NCBI RefSeq assembly: GCF_040802235.1
Contig: NC_133174.1
Span: forward strand, 139,987,213-140,051,212
Reading direction: 5' to 3'
DNA from: Manis javanica
Taxonomy: Eukaryota > Chordata > Mammalia > Pholidota > Manidae
Length of the DNA stretch: 64,000 bases
The notes under the pieces were generated by a model. It was not told where the DNA came from and did not search any database. It worked only from the letters and a program-made list of their open reading frames with translations. Each line of letters starts with the position of its first letter. Within the stretch, counting starts at the first letter, position 1. Of the stretch, positions 49,736-61,639 are shown one piece after another. The position numbers were made by a program, and so were the translations under genes.

Positions 49736-51477
49736 GATACGACTCTCCAGGCAAAGGGAAACAAAATCAAAAGTAAACAAAGTGGGACCATATCAAACAA
49801 AAGCTTCTGCACAGAAAAGGAAACCATGAACAAAATGAAAAGGCAATCTACAGTACAGGAGATTATTTGTATGTGATATAGCTGCAAAGGGGCTAATATC
49901 CAAAATACACAAAGAACTCATACAATTCAACACCAAAAAAGAAAAATAATCCAGTTTAAAAGTGGGCAGAGGACCTGAAGAGGCATTTTTCCAAAGAAGA
50001 CATACAGATGGTCAACAGACATGAAAAGATGCTCCACACGGCGAATCATCAGCGATATGCAAACCCAAACCACAATGAGCTGGCGCCTCACGACAGTCAG
50101 AATGGCCACCATCCAAAAGGCAAGAAATAGCAAGTGTTAGCAAGGATATGGAGAAGAGGGAGCCTTTGGACACTGCTGGTGGGATTGTAAATTGGTGCAG
50201 CCACTACAGAAAGCAGAATGAAATTTCCTCAAAAAACTAAAACATAGAAGTACCACACAGCCCAGTAATTCCACTTCTGGGAATTTATCTGAAGAAAACA
50301 AAATCACTAATTTGAAAATATATTGTCACCGAGTCCAAGCTCATGCCACTTACTGCACAAGATGCCAATAAGTCAAGAGACAAGGGGTTGGGGCAAGGAA
50401 AGCAACTTTATTTGGAAAGCCAGCAGAACGAGAGGATGGCAGGCTGATGCCCTAAAGCGCCACCTTAACTTAGGGTTGCTTTCAAGCTTTCTTTTACATT
50501 GGGAAAGAGAGAAACAGGGGATGGTTGAAGACAGGAAGTGACAATGGATCTCAGACATCTGGACTCAGCAAGGAGGGTTGTGAAGCTCCTTGTCCTTGGT
50601 TGGCTGACTCCAGTCAGTTCATTGAAATGGGTCTGGCCATCATGTTCCTGTAAGTCCTTGACCATCCAGTCATCATTTCTATACGTGCTTTTTATCTCCT
50701 AGGGGGAGGCAAGTTTGGGTCGGGGGCTGGTTGCACCAATCCGAAATCATGAGCAAAATTCCTTTTGATGGTTAACAAGCCCATGTGCAGGACTGCAGGG
50801 CTGAGCAGAAGCTTTTTGACCCAAAAATTAAGGCCACAAAGGAGACAGATACAATATAAAGGCAGAGATGTCAAGTTTTGTCATTCTGTTATAATATACG
50901 CACCGTTATGTTTATTGCAGCATTATTTACAATTGTCAAGATATGGAAGCAACCTAAATGGCCATCAATAGATGGATGGATAAAAGAGAGGTGGTACATA
51001 TATACAATGGAATATTGATCAGCCATAAAAAGAATGAAACCTTGCCATTTGGGGCAACGTGGATGAATCTAGAGGATATTATGCTAAGTGAAATAAGTCA
51101 GACAGAGAAAGACAAAAACCATATGATTTCACTTAGATGTGGAATAAAAAAAAAATAAAGAAACAAACAGAAATAAGCTAATAAACACAGAGAATAGACT
51201 CGTGGTCCTCATGGCAGGTGGGGGGCTGAAATAGGAGGAGGGGATAAAGAGACAAAATCACAACCATAATATAAATCAGTCACAGGGATGAAAGTACAAT
51301 AGGCGCTAGAGTCAACAATATTGTAATATCTTTATATGTTGACACATACCGACCACATTTACCACATGGTGTGCATTTAGTAATGTGTGTAATTGCCAAA
51401 TAACTATGTTGTACATCTGAAACCAATTACTATTGTATATTAACTATATTTCAATTTTAAAAATGTTTAAAAAAATC
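49736..51477 (+). mobile_element. 5'-truncated L1, itself interrupted by an LTR
   Basis: The end of L1 ORF2 is readable to about 50,320 and again from 50,894 (TATTGCAGCATTATTTACAA; MDKREVVHIYNGILIS). It ends in an A-rich tail at 51,455-51,475. Oldest to youngest: MIR, L1, LTR. Confidence 0.8.
50324..50893 (-). mobile_element. Retroviral LTR inserted in L1
   Basis: Minus orientation, with poly(A) signal AATAAAGTTGC and 3' end GGACTCGGTGACA. It interrupts L1 sequence cleanly, with an atat/atat candidate duplication in low-complexity DNA. It differs from the 54.9-kb LTR family. Confidence 0.65.
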
Positions 51478-51904
51478 ACCCAGGAAGTAAATGGCAGAGC
51501 TGGGATTTGAACTTGCTTCTGTGTGGCTGCGAAGACCATTCTCCCACTTCCGTGTGCCCAGATGGAGGGACCAGTGGGAACAAGAGAGGTCCACAGGCAG
51601 AGCACGTCCCAGGAGAAGCGAGAGGGACTGACCTCGAACAAGAAGTGAGCCGCCTTTCCACTCCTAGCTGCTTGCTCTGGTGGCTTGGGGGCAGAGGGGC
51701 CCTTCGATGGGCACAGTCACCTGGACAAGGGCGGCCTCCTGGAGTCTGACAGACCACCCCACCCGAGAAGAAGGGCTGCAGGAAGAGGGGTGGGAGCCCG
51801 ATGAATCCCTCTCTAATCTCCTTTCAATCCTTTTGTGTCTTTGGGTCTTGAAACAGCGTATAGTTGGGTTTTAGTTTTGTTTGGTCCAGTCTAACAATCC
51901 TCAT

Positions 51905-52440
51905 CTTTTTAAAAATCAGCTTTCTTGAAGCATTATTTACATACAGTAAAATTCACTCTTTTGAGGTGCACAATACAATGAGTCTTGTTAAGTGTCCTGT
52001 AACCATCATCAAAATCAAGATATGCAGCATTTTCACCACCTCCCTTTGCTGTCAACCCCTCCCTCCAGCCCCAGCCCCTGGCCCTCAGTGGTCTGCTTTC
52101 TGTGTTTGCTAGAATTTACCACAGATGGAATCATACAGTACAAACCGTTTCCTCTGGCTTCTTTTGTTCAGCGTAGTTTTTGAGATTCATCCGTGCTGCT
52201 GTGGGTGGGCGCATGTATCGGTTTGGTTAGCTCTGCACTTGTTGAAGGGCATCTGAGTCGTTTCCAGCTTTTGGTAATGGTGGACAGAGCTCTCGTACAC
52301 TTCAGCGTACAGGTTTTTGTTTCTGTAAAGTAAACCACTGAGGAGTGGGATTGCTGGGCCCTGTGGTAAATGTGTCTGCCTGGCTTTGTTTTTTACCTGT
52401 GGGCCTAGTTGCTTATATTGCTGCATGTTCGGATTTACTT
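51905..52440 (-). mobile_element. Old L1 3' end, antisense
   Basis: It contains TACAGTAAAATTCACTCTTT and GTAACCATCATCAAAATCAA, the 3' portion of old mammalian L1 in antisense. Confidence 0.6.
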
Positions 52441-52504
52441 TTGCCCACTTGTTAAGTTTCTTCCACTTGCCCTGCTCTCCAGACTTCTCCCTCCACTCCC
52501 ACTT

Positions 52505-52760
52505 TCTATCAGTGAGGGTTCAGGTCAGGAAGCAGAAACCACTCCAGCCATCTTACATAGAAAGGGATTCTGTACAGATGAGTGGAAGCATGCACAACCT
52601 TTATAGGGCCAGAGAGGTGTGTTTTGGGTGGGCTCCCCAGGACATTACCCCAGATCTGGGTCCGCAAAGGCACTGCTACCTCTGTCACCATCAGCAAGGT
52701 GAGGGAACAGGCAGCTCCCAGGTAACTGTTGAGTTCAAGAACACACCACCATAGTCATGA
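52505..52760. repeat. Old interspersed repeat, family C
   Basis: It resembles 17,930-18,420 by its opening. Family not identified. Confidence 0.4.
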
Positions 52761-53180
52761 GCCAGCAGTCAGCAAGTTGGCGCCAGGAAGTCATCAGTGC
52801 CATAAGGAGTGAAGGCTGGACACAGGGGCATTCTTGCTAAAGCCCATGCCTCCTTGACCTTGATATGGGGAGCAAAAAGCAGCCCCACACAGCAGGAAGA
52901 TGGCCTCTCCTTTTCCTCAGCCTCCCAAATCTCACGTGACCGTGCCTAGTGAGTAAAACCTAATTTGCCTCCCAGACTCAGGCTATGCGCATCTGGGAGA
53001 TGCCCAACTTTGGTGGTAAATTAAAAGGCACATTAAAAGAAGGTCCTGGTAGTTCCCTCTATTCTCAGTCAGTCACCTTTTGGATGAATTGGATTTCTTT
53101 CCTTGTTTCATTTTCCTCACTATTTGTTTAGAAGCATGGTATCAATTTTTTATTAGTTACTCTAGCTATTTTAATGTTCA
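52761..53180. other. Unassigned sequence
   Basis: No gene or repeat recognised. Confidence 0.35.
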
Positions 53181-53184
53181 TTCT

Positions 53185-53555
53185 TTTTTTTATTAAGGTA
53201 TCATTGATATACAATCTTATGCTCAGGTTTCACATGAGCAACACTGTGGTTCCTAGACTCCCCCCATCATCAAGTCCCCCCCACATACCCCATTACAGTC
53301 ACTGTCCATCAGCATAGTAAGATGCTATGGAGTCACTACTTGTCTTCTCTGTGCTGTCCTGCCTTCCCCATGCCCCCCCTACATTATGTGTGCTAATCGT
53401 AATGCCCCATTTTCCCCCTTCTCCCTCCCTTCCCACCCACCCTCCCCAGTCCCTTTCCCTTTGGTAACTGTGAGTCCATTCTTGGGTTCTGTGAGTCTGC
53501 TGCTGTTTAGTTCCTTCAGTTCTTGCTTTGTTCTTATGCTCCACGTTACAGTTCC
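53185..53555 (-). mobile_element. 5'-truncated young L1, 3' end only
   Basis: Poly-T, then ATTAAGGTATCATTGATATA and the family 3'UTR (CATTACAGTCACTGTCCATC), reaching about 370 bp. Same family as the full-length copy. Confidence 0.85.
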
Positions 53556-53559
53556 TTCT

Positions 53560-54300
53560 TAATGAACTCTAAACTTCATCAGATTTTAACCTGTGGCTAC
53601 AAATCTTTTGGTGCTCCTCCATTCCTGAGCTGATGCCTCCTTCCCCGTGTCTTAAGTGTGGGCTGGACTTGGTGACTGATTCATAATGAACAGAGTGAAA
53701 CAGAAGTGATGTTGGGCAACTCTGGGGAGCAGGTCATCAAAGGCCCTGCTGCTTGCTCCTTGTTCTCTTTCCTGGATTGCCCTGTCCAGAAAGAGCGAGT
53801 CTCCATGTTGTGAGGGCCCTCAGCGGCCCCCTGGGGACGTTCCTCCAAGCCTCTTCTCCCTGGGCCTGGCCACCGTCTGCTCCTTGGGCTACCAAACGGC
53901 CTTATTCACCAGTGGCTCTGAGCCTTCCCTCACCCACACAACATCCCAACATGTTTCTTGACCTTCTCACCAAAGACCTTCTTGACCTTTCTTCAGCGTC
54001 TTCCTCTCACACTTGTGTCTTAGACCTCTTATCATCACCCATGGAGTTGCTCTGGCATGTTAAGTTCCAAATGCCAACTCTCCAGGCACAGCTTCCAATC
54101 TGTTCCTTCCTCTTCTCCACCTTCCTCCCTTCCACTACCCTTGTGCTTTAACCTTGCAGAGCTTCCCAGTCCCTTTACCCCAGCCTCCAATCAGATCACA
54201 CTTGGCCTTTTTCTTTTCCATGTCCAGCCTAGGCCCTATAACGTATCTCTTCAACATGCTCAAGTTTCTCCATTAATGGAGGATTCATGAAGGAATGAGG
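53560..54300. repeat. Probable old repeat at 53.64-53.86 kb, rest unassigned
   Basis: GTGTGGGCTGGACTTGGTGA and GAAACAGAAGTGATGTTGGG look like a known type of old mammalian repeat. The remainder is CT-rich with no recognisable gene. Confidence 0.4.
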
Positions 54301-54304
54301 AAGA

Positions 54305-54725
54305 CAATTGTATTAAGCTTCTCCAGAGAAACAGAGCCAATAGCAGGCTGTGTGTGGGTGTCTGTGAAGATATTTATTACAAGAAATTGGCTCACGTGAC
54401 TATAGAGCCTGAGAAGTCCCAAGGTGTCCAGTTGGCAAGCTGGAGGCCCAGGACAGCTGATGGGGAAAGTTCCAGCCTGAGGGTAGGAAAAGGCTACCTT
54501 CCCAGCTCAGTCAGTCAGTCGTCAGTCAGGAGACTTCCCTCTTGAGGACTCGGCCTTTGTTCTCTTCACCTCTTCAGTTGAATGGATGAGGCGCACCCAC
54601 ATTAGGGAGGGCAATCTGCTTCACTCAATACTTATTCAAATGTTGAGGGCATCCAGAGACACCCTCATAGACACACCCAGGAGGCACCCGTGGCCCAGTC
54701 ACATTGACCCATAAACCATCACAAC
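54305..54725 (-). repeat. Old interspersed repeat, family A, minus orientation
   Basis: It starts CTTCTCCAGAGAAACAGAGC and ends ACCCATAAACCATCACAACG, the inverse of 13,906-14,345. Confidence 0.6.
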
Positions 54726-54883
54726 GGCCATGTGGACAGGAGCCCAGGCAGAATCATACACCTGAGCTCTGGGGAGTCTGAACCTGGTTTTTAAGCAGCT
54801 CGAAGGACTAGGTCATCTTACCCACATATAACCTCCCACAGCTGAGCTGCTATTATGGTGACTCAGCCCCTGCTGCTCCTACC

Positions 54884-55661
54884 GTTGGGGAGAGTGGCAC
54901 TGAGTATTTTCCTCGGTCCTTGTCCCCACCGCAACAAAGAATTGAAGGGCAAGGACACTGTAGTGAAGCAGAGTAAAAGTTTTATTTAAAGTTACTTAGA
55001 GAAAAAGTGCAGGCGACCTCAGAGAGAGGAGCGCCCTGAAAGGTTGAGGGTTCCCCCTTTTAAGGATTTTTCAGGAATCTGACAAAGGGCTTGGGCTGTG
55101 GACTTGTTAAGTGGTCCCAAGTATCTTTGATGAGACATTTTCTTATCAGTCCTCTAGGTAATTCTGCAAAATTAGCTCAACACAAGGAATTTCCTGCTTT
55201 GGTCTCCTCCCAGGATGGCACCTTCCTGGTTTGGGAGCATATCAGTCAAGACGGTCTGCTCTTCCTCCAAGGTGGGCAGTTATTTGTTTGTCAAAGAGTA
55301 TGTTAAGAATCTTTCTTCTTAACTTCTTGGGTTTTTTCAAAATGCAAATTCAGCTTAAGGTGGGATCTCCCTGTCTTTATTATGCTGTTTGCAGGTGGGC
55401 CTTTTAGCTGCCTAGAGTGAATCTTACAATGATCTAATTGACACAGTGAAGACATGGGCCATGGGCTGTGCTCAGATACTTTTCCTTATCTGAGGAATAT
55501 TCAAATTCAAGGCCAAGTTGCTCTTGACCTTTTGAGCTTTAACTGATTAACTCTGAGTCTTTTCTGGCTTTCTAGTTTTAACCGGTTAACTGAGTCCTTT
55601 CTAGGGGGCTTTACTGACTTTGCTCTTTCCACCCCGCTCATATCCATTTTCCTGCCTAACA
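54884..55661 (-). mobile_element. Solo retroviral LTR with 5-bp duplication
   Basis: 778 bp in minus orientation, starting TGTTAGGCAGG on its own strand. Near its 3' end it carries AATAAAACTTTTACTCTGC and CAATTCTTTGTTGCGG, typical of gamma-type R/U5. It is flanked by ctacc at 54,879-54,883 and 55,662-55,666. No internal proviral sequence, so a solo LTR left by recombination. Confidence 0.75.
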
Positions 55662-55666
55662 CTACC

Positions 55667-56310
55667 ACCATGATCCAACATCACCCTCTCCCCTGTGCCC
55701 ATGTTTTCTTAATTTCTTTCTGTAGGTAAAATTGTAACATTTCCAGAGTATCTCACCCGGCTTTAGTGCATTTGCATATCCTCAGGGGTGGAGAGAGATT
55801 CATTTCCATGTCAGTGGGTAATTACCTGGGCAACCCAGGGCCTGTCTGAACCTGGGAGGTTAAGGGGAGGGGCTGGCATGCTTGCTTCTTCAGGAGCAGA
55901 GGAGAGAGATGGCCCTGGACTGCAGTTTGTAAGCAGTAAACGGATTTTAAACCTTATTTCTCCCTTTGACTGATTTCGGTTTTTAGAGCTATTTTTCCCT
56001 GGGATTTCCTCTCCCCGGACTTACACTTTCCTTCTGCTTAGTCCTAGTTTCGGCACCCCTTTGTCTTCTACTGCTTCATGACAATTACACACCACCTCTT
56101 CTCTGCCAGTCTTCTGGCTTCTAAACTCAGGGAAGTCCAAGTACCACAAGAAAGAAGTTCATTGGTCCAATACTATCCTTACTTGGGAAGAGTCTTCATT
56201 TGAAGTAACCTGATGGGCAACTGACCCGTCTATACACTGGCTGGTGCTGGCTTCTGTTCTAAGCAGGTGGAGACAAGGTTGGGATAGGCTGCGTGATACA
56301 CATTATGGCT
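55667..56310. other. Unassigned sequence
   Basis: No gene or repeat recognised. Confidence 0.35.
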
Positions 56311-56311
56311 A

Positions 56312-56675
56312 TCTGTTATGGACTGAATTTGGTAAACCACCCCCACTTGTATGTTGAAGCTCTAACCCCCACGTTGCTGCCTTTAGAGATGGGGCCTCTA
56401 AGAAAGTAATTGATGAAGTTATAAGGGCGGGGCCCTGATCTGGTAGGATTAGTGTGCTTACAAAAGGAAATACCGGAGAGTGCTCCTGCACTGACTCTCT
56501 CTCTCCCCCTTTGTGTCCGCTGTGGAAGGACACAGAGAGAAGACAACCATCTACAAGCCAAGAAAAGAGCTTTCAACAGAAATCAGCCTTGACAGAACTT
56601 GATCTGGGACTTCCAACCTCCAGAACTGTGAGAAAATAAATGTCTTTTGTTGAAGCCCCCCAGTCTGTGGTTAAT
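56312..56675 (+). mobile_element. MLT1-like (MaLR) LTR
   Basis: It opens TGTTATGGACTGAATTTGG and ends TTGTTGAAGCCCCCCAGTCT, the same family as 2,270-2,645. Confidence 0.65.
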
Positions 56676-57066
56676 CACTGGCTAGAGGTGCTGCACCCTC
56701 TTGGCAGGCATGTTGGTTAGCCTGTACAATCAAACCATGCTTAAGTCACCTATTCTCCTGCTTTACCTACACACCGCCAAGGCTTTGAACAGAATTGCCC
56801 GTTTTACAGGCTGCAGACAGGGCTGCTGGGGAAAACCAAGTCAGTGTATAGACAGGGATCACTAGTGATTTATGGACTTCAAGCAAGCTGGTTTGTGAGT
56901 ACCACAGTCCTTCCCCACATGCCCCAACCAGCCTCCTCTTTCCATGCTATCGTTCTGCCAGACCTCTTCACATACTATTGACTTGGAAATGAAAAGGTCA
57001 GATTAAACACATACATTTGCTTTCTCTCTGTCTTGAGACCCCACTAAAATGACAGCAAATAACTTT

Positions 57067-57199
57067 TTTTTATTGAGGTATCATTGATATACACTCTTAT
57101 GAAGGTTTCACAAGAAAAACAATGTGGTTACTACATTCATCCTTATTACTGAGTCCCCCCCATACCCAATTGCAGTCACTGTCCATCAGTGTAGTAAGA
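57067..57199 (-). mobile_element. 133-bp L1 3' tail with perfect duplication
   Basis: Poly-T and the ATTGAGGTATCATTGATATA tail. Target duplications gacagcaaataacttt lie at 57,051-57,066 and 57,200-57,215. Confidence 0.9.
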
Positions 57200-57215
57200 G
57201 ACAGCAAATAACTTT

Positions 57216-58185
57216 CTAAAAACAAAATTCCCAAGGATAAAGTAATAGGAGATGACATAACAGCAATAAAAGACTGTGACAGCTGAGCCATAAGCACTAT
57301 AGCAAAGGAGAGCTGGGGCAGTGGGGACAATGAAGCAGCAGCTAACTTCCCAGGGCTCTACAGTCAGAGCAGAAGCAGGGACAAATGTGGAGCTGCAGTT
57401 AAAAATCTGTTTAAGGGGTGGTTGGACCTCCAGATGTTGTCATTCATTCCAGCAGGAGAGGAAGTCATCCTTTGGAGATAATGAAAGAAGGAGTGTCTTA
57501 ACTGGGGAACAACAAGAACAGCTTACGGGGTCCCGCACTGAATGTGAGACTCTCCGGCCCTCGTGCCCTACCCGCCCCCTGTAGTGCTGAATGGTCAGCG
57601 CCGCACATCAGACTGAAGATCCGTCTCTCTCGGACCTATCTGACCATTCCAAGACGAAGCAACTAAAGAAAGTGATACTGGGATTCCTCACTGAAACAGC
57701 CCAGGTACATGACCCCGCAAGGAAGCCCAGGCTTGGCAAGCCCACCCCTTCCAGTATCCCATATTCTTAAATATGAGATGACGACCAAGGACCGCCAGGC
57801 ATGTGAGGAAGCGTCTAACGTGAAAACGTACAAGCTAGACATCAAGATGAAGAGGAAATCCATGTGTGGAAAACAGGACTATGAGAGATTAAACGTATTT
57901 TCTTCAAACCCCTCAACTTATTCAAGGAGATAGTAGAATGTGAATATCCCTGAAAGAAGGACAGGGAGCCATAAAGAGGAACATTCAGAACTTTCTGCGG
58001 CAGCGTAAATCAAAAAGTCAGTAGACGGATATTTATCTTCCGCCCAGGATACAAAACGTTGTAAGACAGCATCACTTCCAAACTTGCTGCGAGAAGCTGA
58101 AGAGCCTAGAGATGCTAGGGCTTGTTTGTTTGCCTCTTACACCTGTCAGGGCGAGCTTCTACTTCAATGAGTTGTATATATTTAC
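57216..58185. other. Unassigned sequence
   Basis: About 1 kb without a recognised repeat or gene. Short open frames carry no motif. Confidence 0.35.
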
Positions 58186-58189
58186 TCTT

Positions 58190-59100
58190 TCCAGTGTTTT
58201 TCATTCCTTTCTTTGGTCTGGTATAATTTCTCTTCCTAAATAATCTATTCTAGCATTTCTTTAGTTGCACATGTACTGGGGATGAATTCTTTATTTATTC
58301 TCACCTGGGGATAAAACTTTATTTTGTCTCAGTTTTTGTAGGATATCCTCACTGAATATAGAATTCCAGATAGAAAAATTTTATTTTTCTTGCAGCATTT
58401 GAAGATGCTGTTTAATTATGTTCTGGCTTGTATTGCTTTTAGACTGGGAGTCTTCTGTCACTCTTATTATTCCCATGTCTCTTTTTTTTTTGTCTACTTT
58501 CAAGGTTTTTAAAATTTTTTGTTTTTCAACTAAACAAAACAGCAGTAGACTCATAGACTCTGAGAAGTGACTGGTGGTTACCATGGGGGAGAGACTAGGG
58601 CAGTTGGGCGGGGAGGGGAAGGGGGATAAAAGGGCATAAAAATTCTCAATCATAATATAAGTTGGTCACAGGGACAGTAGTACAGCATGGAGAACATAGC
58701 CAACGATTCTGTAATATCTTCCTAGGTTGACAGAGAGTAACCGCAGTAGTGGGGGTGAGGATTTCATAAAATCATTAACTGGTGAACCATTCATTGTGTT
58801 GTACACTTGAAACCAATATAAGATTGTATATCAATGATACTTCAATAAAAATGTTTTTCAGCAGCTTGACTATGAAGTGCCTAGGGGATATTGGAATTAT
58901 GATAAATATATTACTATTTTAAAGTCTCTGTCTCATAATTCCCACATTTGAGCCATCTATGATTCTGGTTTTACTGTTTCCTCTCTTGACAATGGGTAAT
59001 ATTTCCTTGCTTTTTCATATGTAGCTTAATTTCTTTTTACTAAATGCCAGACACTGCATGTGATAGAATACAGTAAGGAGTATAATAAATAACACTTATA
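58190..59100 (-). mobile_element. Old L1-like sequence, antisense, split by another L1
   Basis: T-rich antisense old L1 on both sides of a plus-strand L1 tail. The 58,870-59,090 part resembles 16.5-16.74 kb. Confidence 0.5.
58505..58858 (+). mobile_element. Short L1 3' end, plus strand
   Basis: It reads CAGCAGTAGACTCATAGACT to TATATCAATGATACTTCAAT. Flanking tgtttttcaac and tgtttttcagc are likely a target duplication. Confidence 0.75.
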
Positions 59101-59159
59101 TCCCAAAAAGGACATGCCTCTTCTTCTGTTAGGCTATACATATGCACTTAAGCTACATC

Positions 59160-60090
59160 TAGGATTTCTTACTGTTTTAGGTAGATTCAGTTCCCCATAG
59201 ACTTCAAAGCATTTCCAGATAAGGATCTTGATGAATCTTCATCTTGCAGAACCTCTTTAGAAGGACTTGTGATCTGAGCACCCGGGGGCTTTGCTTCCGT
59301 TCTACCTCACCCACAGGCTTCAGCAGATCCCTGGACCTGCACGACAGGAGTGCCTCTTTCGGGTCTTCTTTCTCAACTCCTGCCATGTCAGGCTTCAACT
59401 TTGTTCTCAGAGTTGAACTTAGGGAGCCTGGAAGGTTTCTCTCTGTCCTCTTATCCTGCCTTAAGGCTTCAGCAGACCCTCTGCTACTTCAGCCTGTGGG
59501 GAGATTGCTCAGTCCATCTGCCCTCCCGCAGCCGCAGCGGGAAGGTCTGGTGTGTGGCGTCTCTCAGCTACCCTCCCGGCGCTCAGACGTCAGCGCTCTT
59601 AGCACAGTCGTACTCAGAGAGAATCTCAGCCCACCTCCCCTGCCTCCAAACTTTCTTGGCTAAGAGTTGGTGGGTGAATGCAAACTCCGTGTCTGAGGCC
59701 CGTAGGGATTCAAGCTGTCATTCCATCCAATAATTGACCTTTAACATTTTGTTAAAAGTTCCTGGTTTTTTTCTGCACAAGTGTGAGGCGGCCTCTGTCT
59801 GCTGCTGTCTGCAAGGATACAAGAGTAGCTATGGGTCGTAATCCTAGGAAGGGTTTGTTGTTTTTTTGATTTGGGCCCACTTTTTTTTTTCTTGCAACTT
59901 CAGAGTAGTAACCATGTAATGTGGAGTTATCTTTATGTCTATTGTATGTAAAAATGAAATTTGTGACAAACAGGACACAAAAGTTGAGACTAGCAATTTG
60001 AATACTGTTGTAAATTTCTTACATTGTTCTGAAGCAGTACAATGTTTTTTTGGAGGTAGAATGTGGTTAAACTGAAGAAACAAACTGTAT
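59160..60090. other. Unassigned sequence
   Basis: Includes a moderately GC-rich patch (59,240-59,650) with open frames but no domain I recognise. Confidence 0.35.
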
Positions 60091-60108
60091 TCTGTTCAGC
60101 AACAATTT

Positions 60109-60312
60109 TTTTAAAATTAAAGTATCATTGATATACAACCTCATGAAGGTTTCACATGAGCAACATTGTGGTTTCAACATTCACCCATACTTTCAAGTCC
60201 CCCCACACCCCGTTGCAGTCATTATCCATCAGTGTAGTAAGATGCTACAGAGTCACTACTTGTCTTCTCCACACTGTACTGCCTTCCCCGTGACCTAGCT
60301 GTATTGTGATTA
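60109..60312 (-). mobile_element. 204-bp L1 3' tail with perfect duplication
   Basis: Same tail family. Target duplications ctgttcagcaacaattt lie at 60,092-60,108 and 60,313-60,329. Confidence 0.9.
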
Positions 60313-60529
60313 CTGTTCAGCAACAATTTAAAAAATAACACAAAAAGATGTATAACTAAAAAAATGATAAAGATGAAATATTTTAAAAATCCAATTCGTC
60401 CCCCAAATAAAAGGCAGAAAAGGAGAAAAAGAACGAAAATAGATGGAACAAATAGAAATCGAACATTGAGACATAAAAAAATTGCTCCAAAAGTTCATGT
60501 TTTAAAATAACAATCATCTTACTGTTCAT

Positions 60530-61145
60530 GATTCCTGTGAGTCAAGTATATGGGAAAGGCATTCTTCAAAAAGCTAAAGAAAGATAGAATTACCATATGA
60601 TCCAGCAAGCCCACTCCTAGGTATAGCCTCAAAAGAATTGAAAACAGGGACTCAGATATGTATTTGTGCCCCAATGTTTACAGCAGCATTATTCACAACA
60701 GCCAAAAGGGTTGAAACAACCCAAATGTCTCTCAACAGATGAATGAATAAACACGAATGGTATAGCCATACAATTTAGAATATTATTTAGCCATAAAAAA
60801 GAATGAAGTTTGGATACATGCTGCACCATGGATGATCCTTGAAAACATTATGCTAAATGCAAGAAGGGAGACACAAAAGGTCACATATGGTATGACTCCA
60901 TATATATGAAATGTCCACAATAGGGAAATCCATCAAGCCAGAAAGCAGATTAGTGGTTACCAGAGTCTGAGGGGAGGGGAAAATGGAGACTTACTGCTTA
61001 ATGGATACAGAGCTTCTATTTATAGTGATAAAAAAAGGTTTTGGAAACAGGAAATGGTGATGGGTGCACAATACTGTGAATGTAATTGATGCCACTGAAT
61101 TGTGCACTTAAAATGTTATTTTTTTTTCCTGCAATTAAAAAAAAA
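60530..61145 (+). mobile_element. Old L1 3' end, plus strand
   Basis: It contains AGAATTACCATATGATCCAG and TGAATTGTGCACTTAAAATG, then an A-run. More diverged than the young family. Confidence 0.75.
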
Positions 61146-61159
61146 AGAATTTCCAAAGG

Positions 61160-61630
61160 GCTCAATCGAACAGTCCTGACTGAGGATCTTGCATGTGGTT
61201 GCTGTTAGATAATCGCTGAAGCTGGAACAGTGTAGGGTTGGAGAAGCGTAGAGCTGGCTGGGCACCTCTCCCTCTTCATGTGGTGTAGAGTCCTTCCATA
61301 TGGCCTCCCCACGAGGGCTGGTTTGGGCTGCTTCATAGCATGGCAGCCTCAGGAACATTGGGCTGGTTAGGTGGTGGCTGAAGGCTGGAAGAGTGAGTAT
61401 CCTGGGTAACTAAGGCAGAAGCTATAGTGCCTTTTCTGACCCCACCTCAGAAATCAAATAGCATCACTTTTACCATATTTTGTTAATTACAAGCAAGTCA
61501 TAAGCCTGCCCATAGTATTGCAGGGAGAGTTAAATTCCACCTCTTGATGGGAAAATGGCAAGGTGCCAGAAGAGCATGTGGGATGGGAGGTATTGTTGGG
61601 GCTACCTTTGAAAAACACAATCTGCTACAT
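61160..61630 (+). repeat. Old interspersed repeat, family B (distal part)
   Basis: It includes GGGCTGCTTCATAGCATGGC and TCCACCTCTTGATGGGAAAA, common in an old mammalian repeat probably the same as that at 15.8 kb. Confidence 0.5.
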
Positions 61631-61639
61631 ACACACTCA

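Larger units (their letters stand above)
49620..51535 (+). repeat. MIR SINE split by an L1 insertion
   Basis: The left part (to about 49,735) reads ACAGATGAGGAAACTGAGGT and AAGTGACTTACCCAAG. The MIR resumes at about 51,478 with GTAAATGGCAGAGCTGGGAT. The flanks atcccccagaag and atcacccaggaag are probably the L1 target duplication. Confidence 0.7.
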
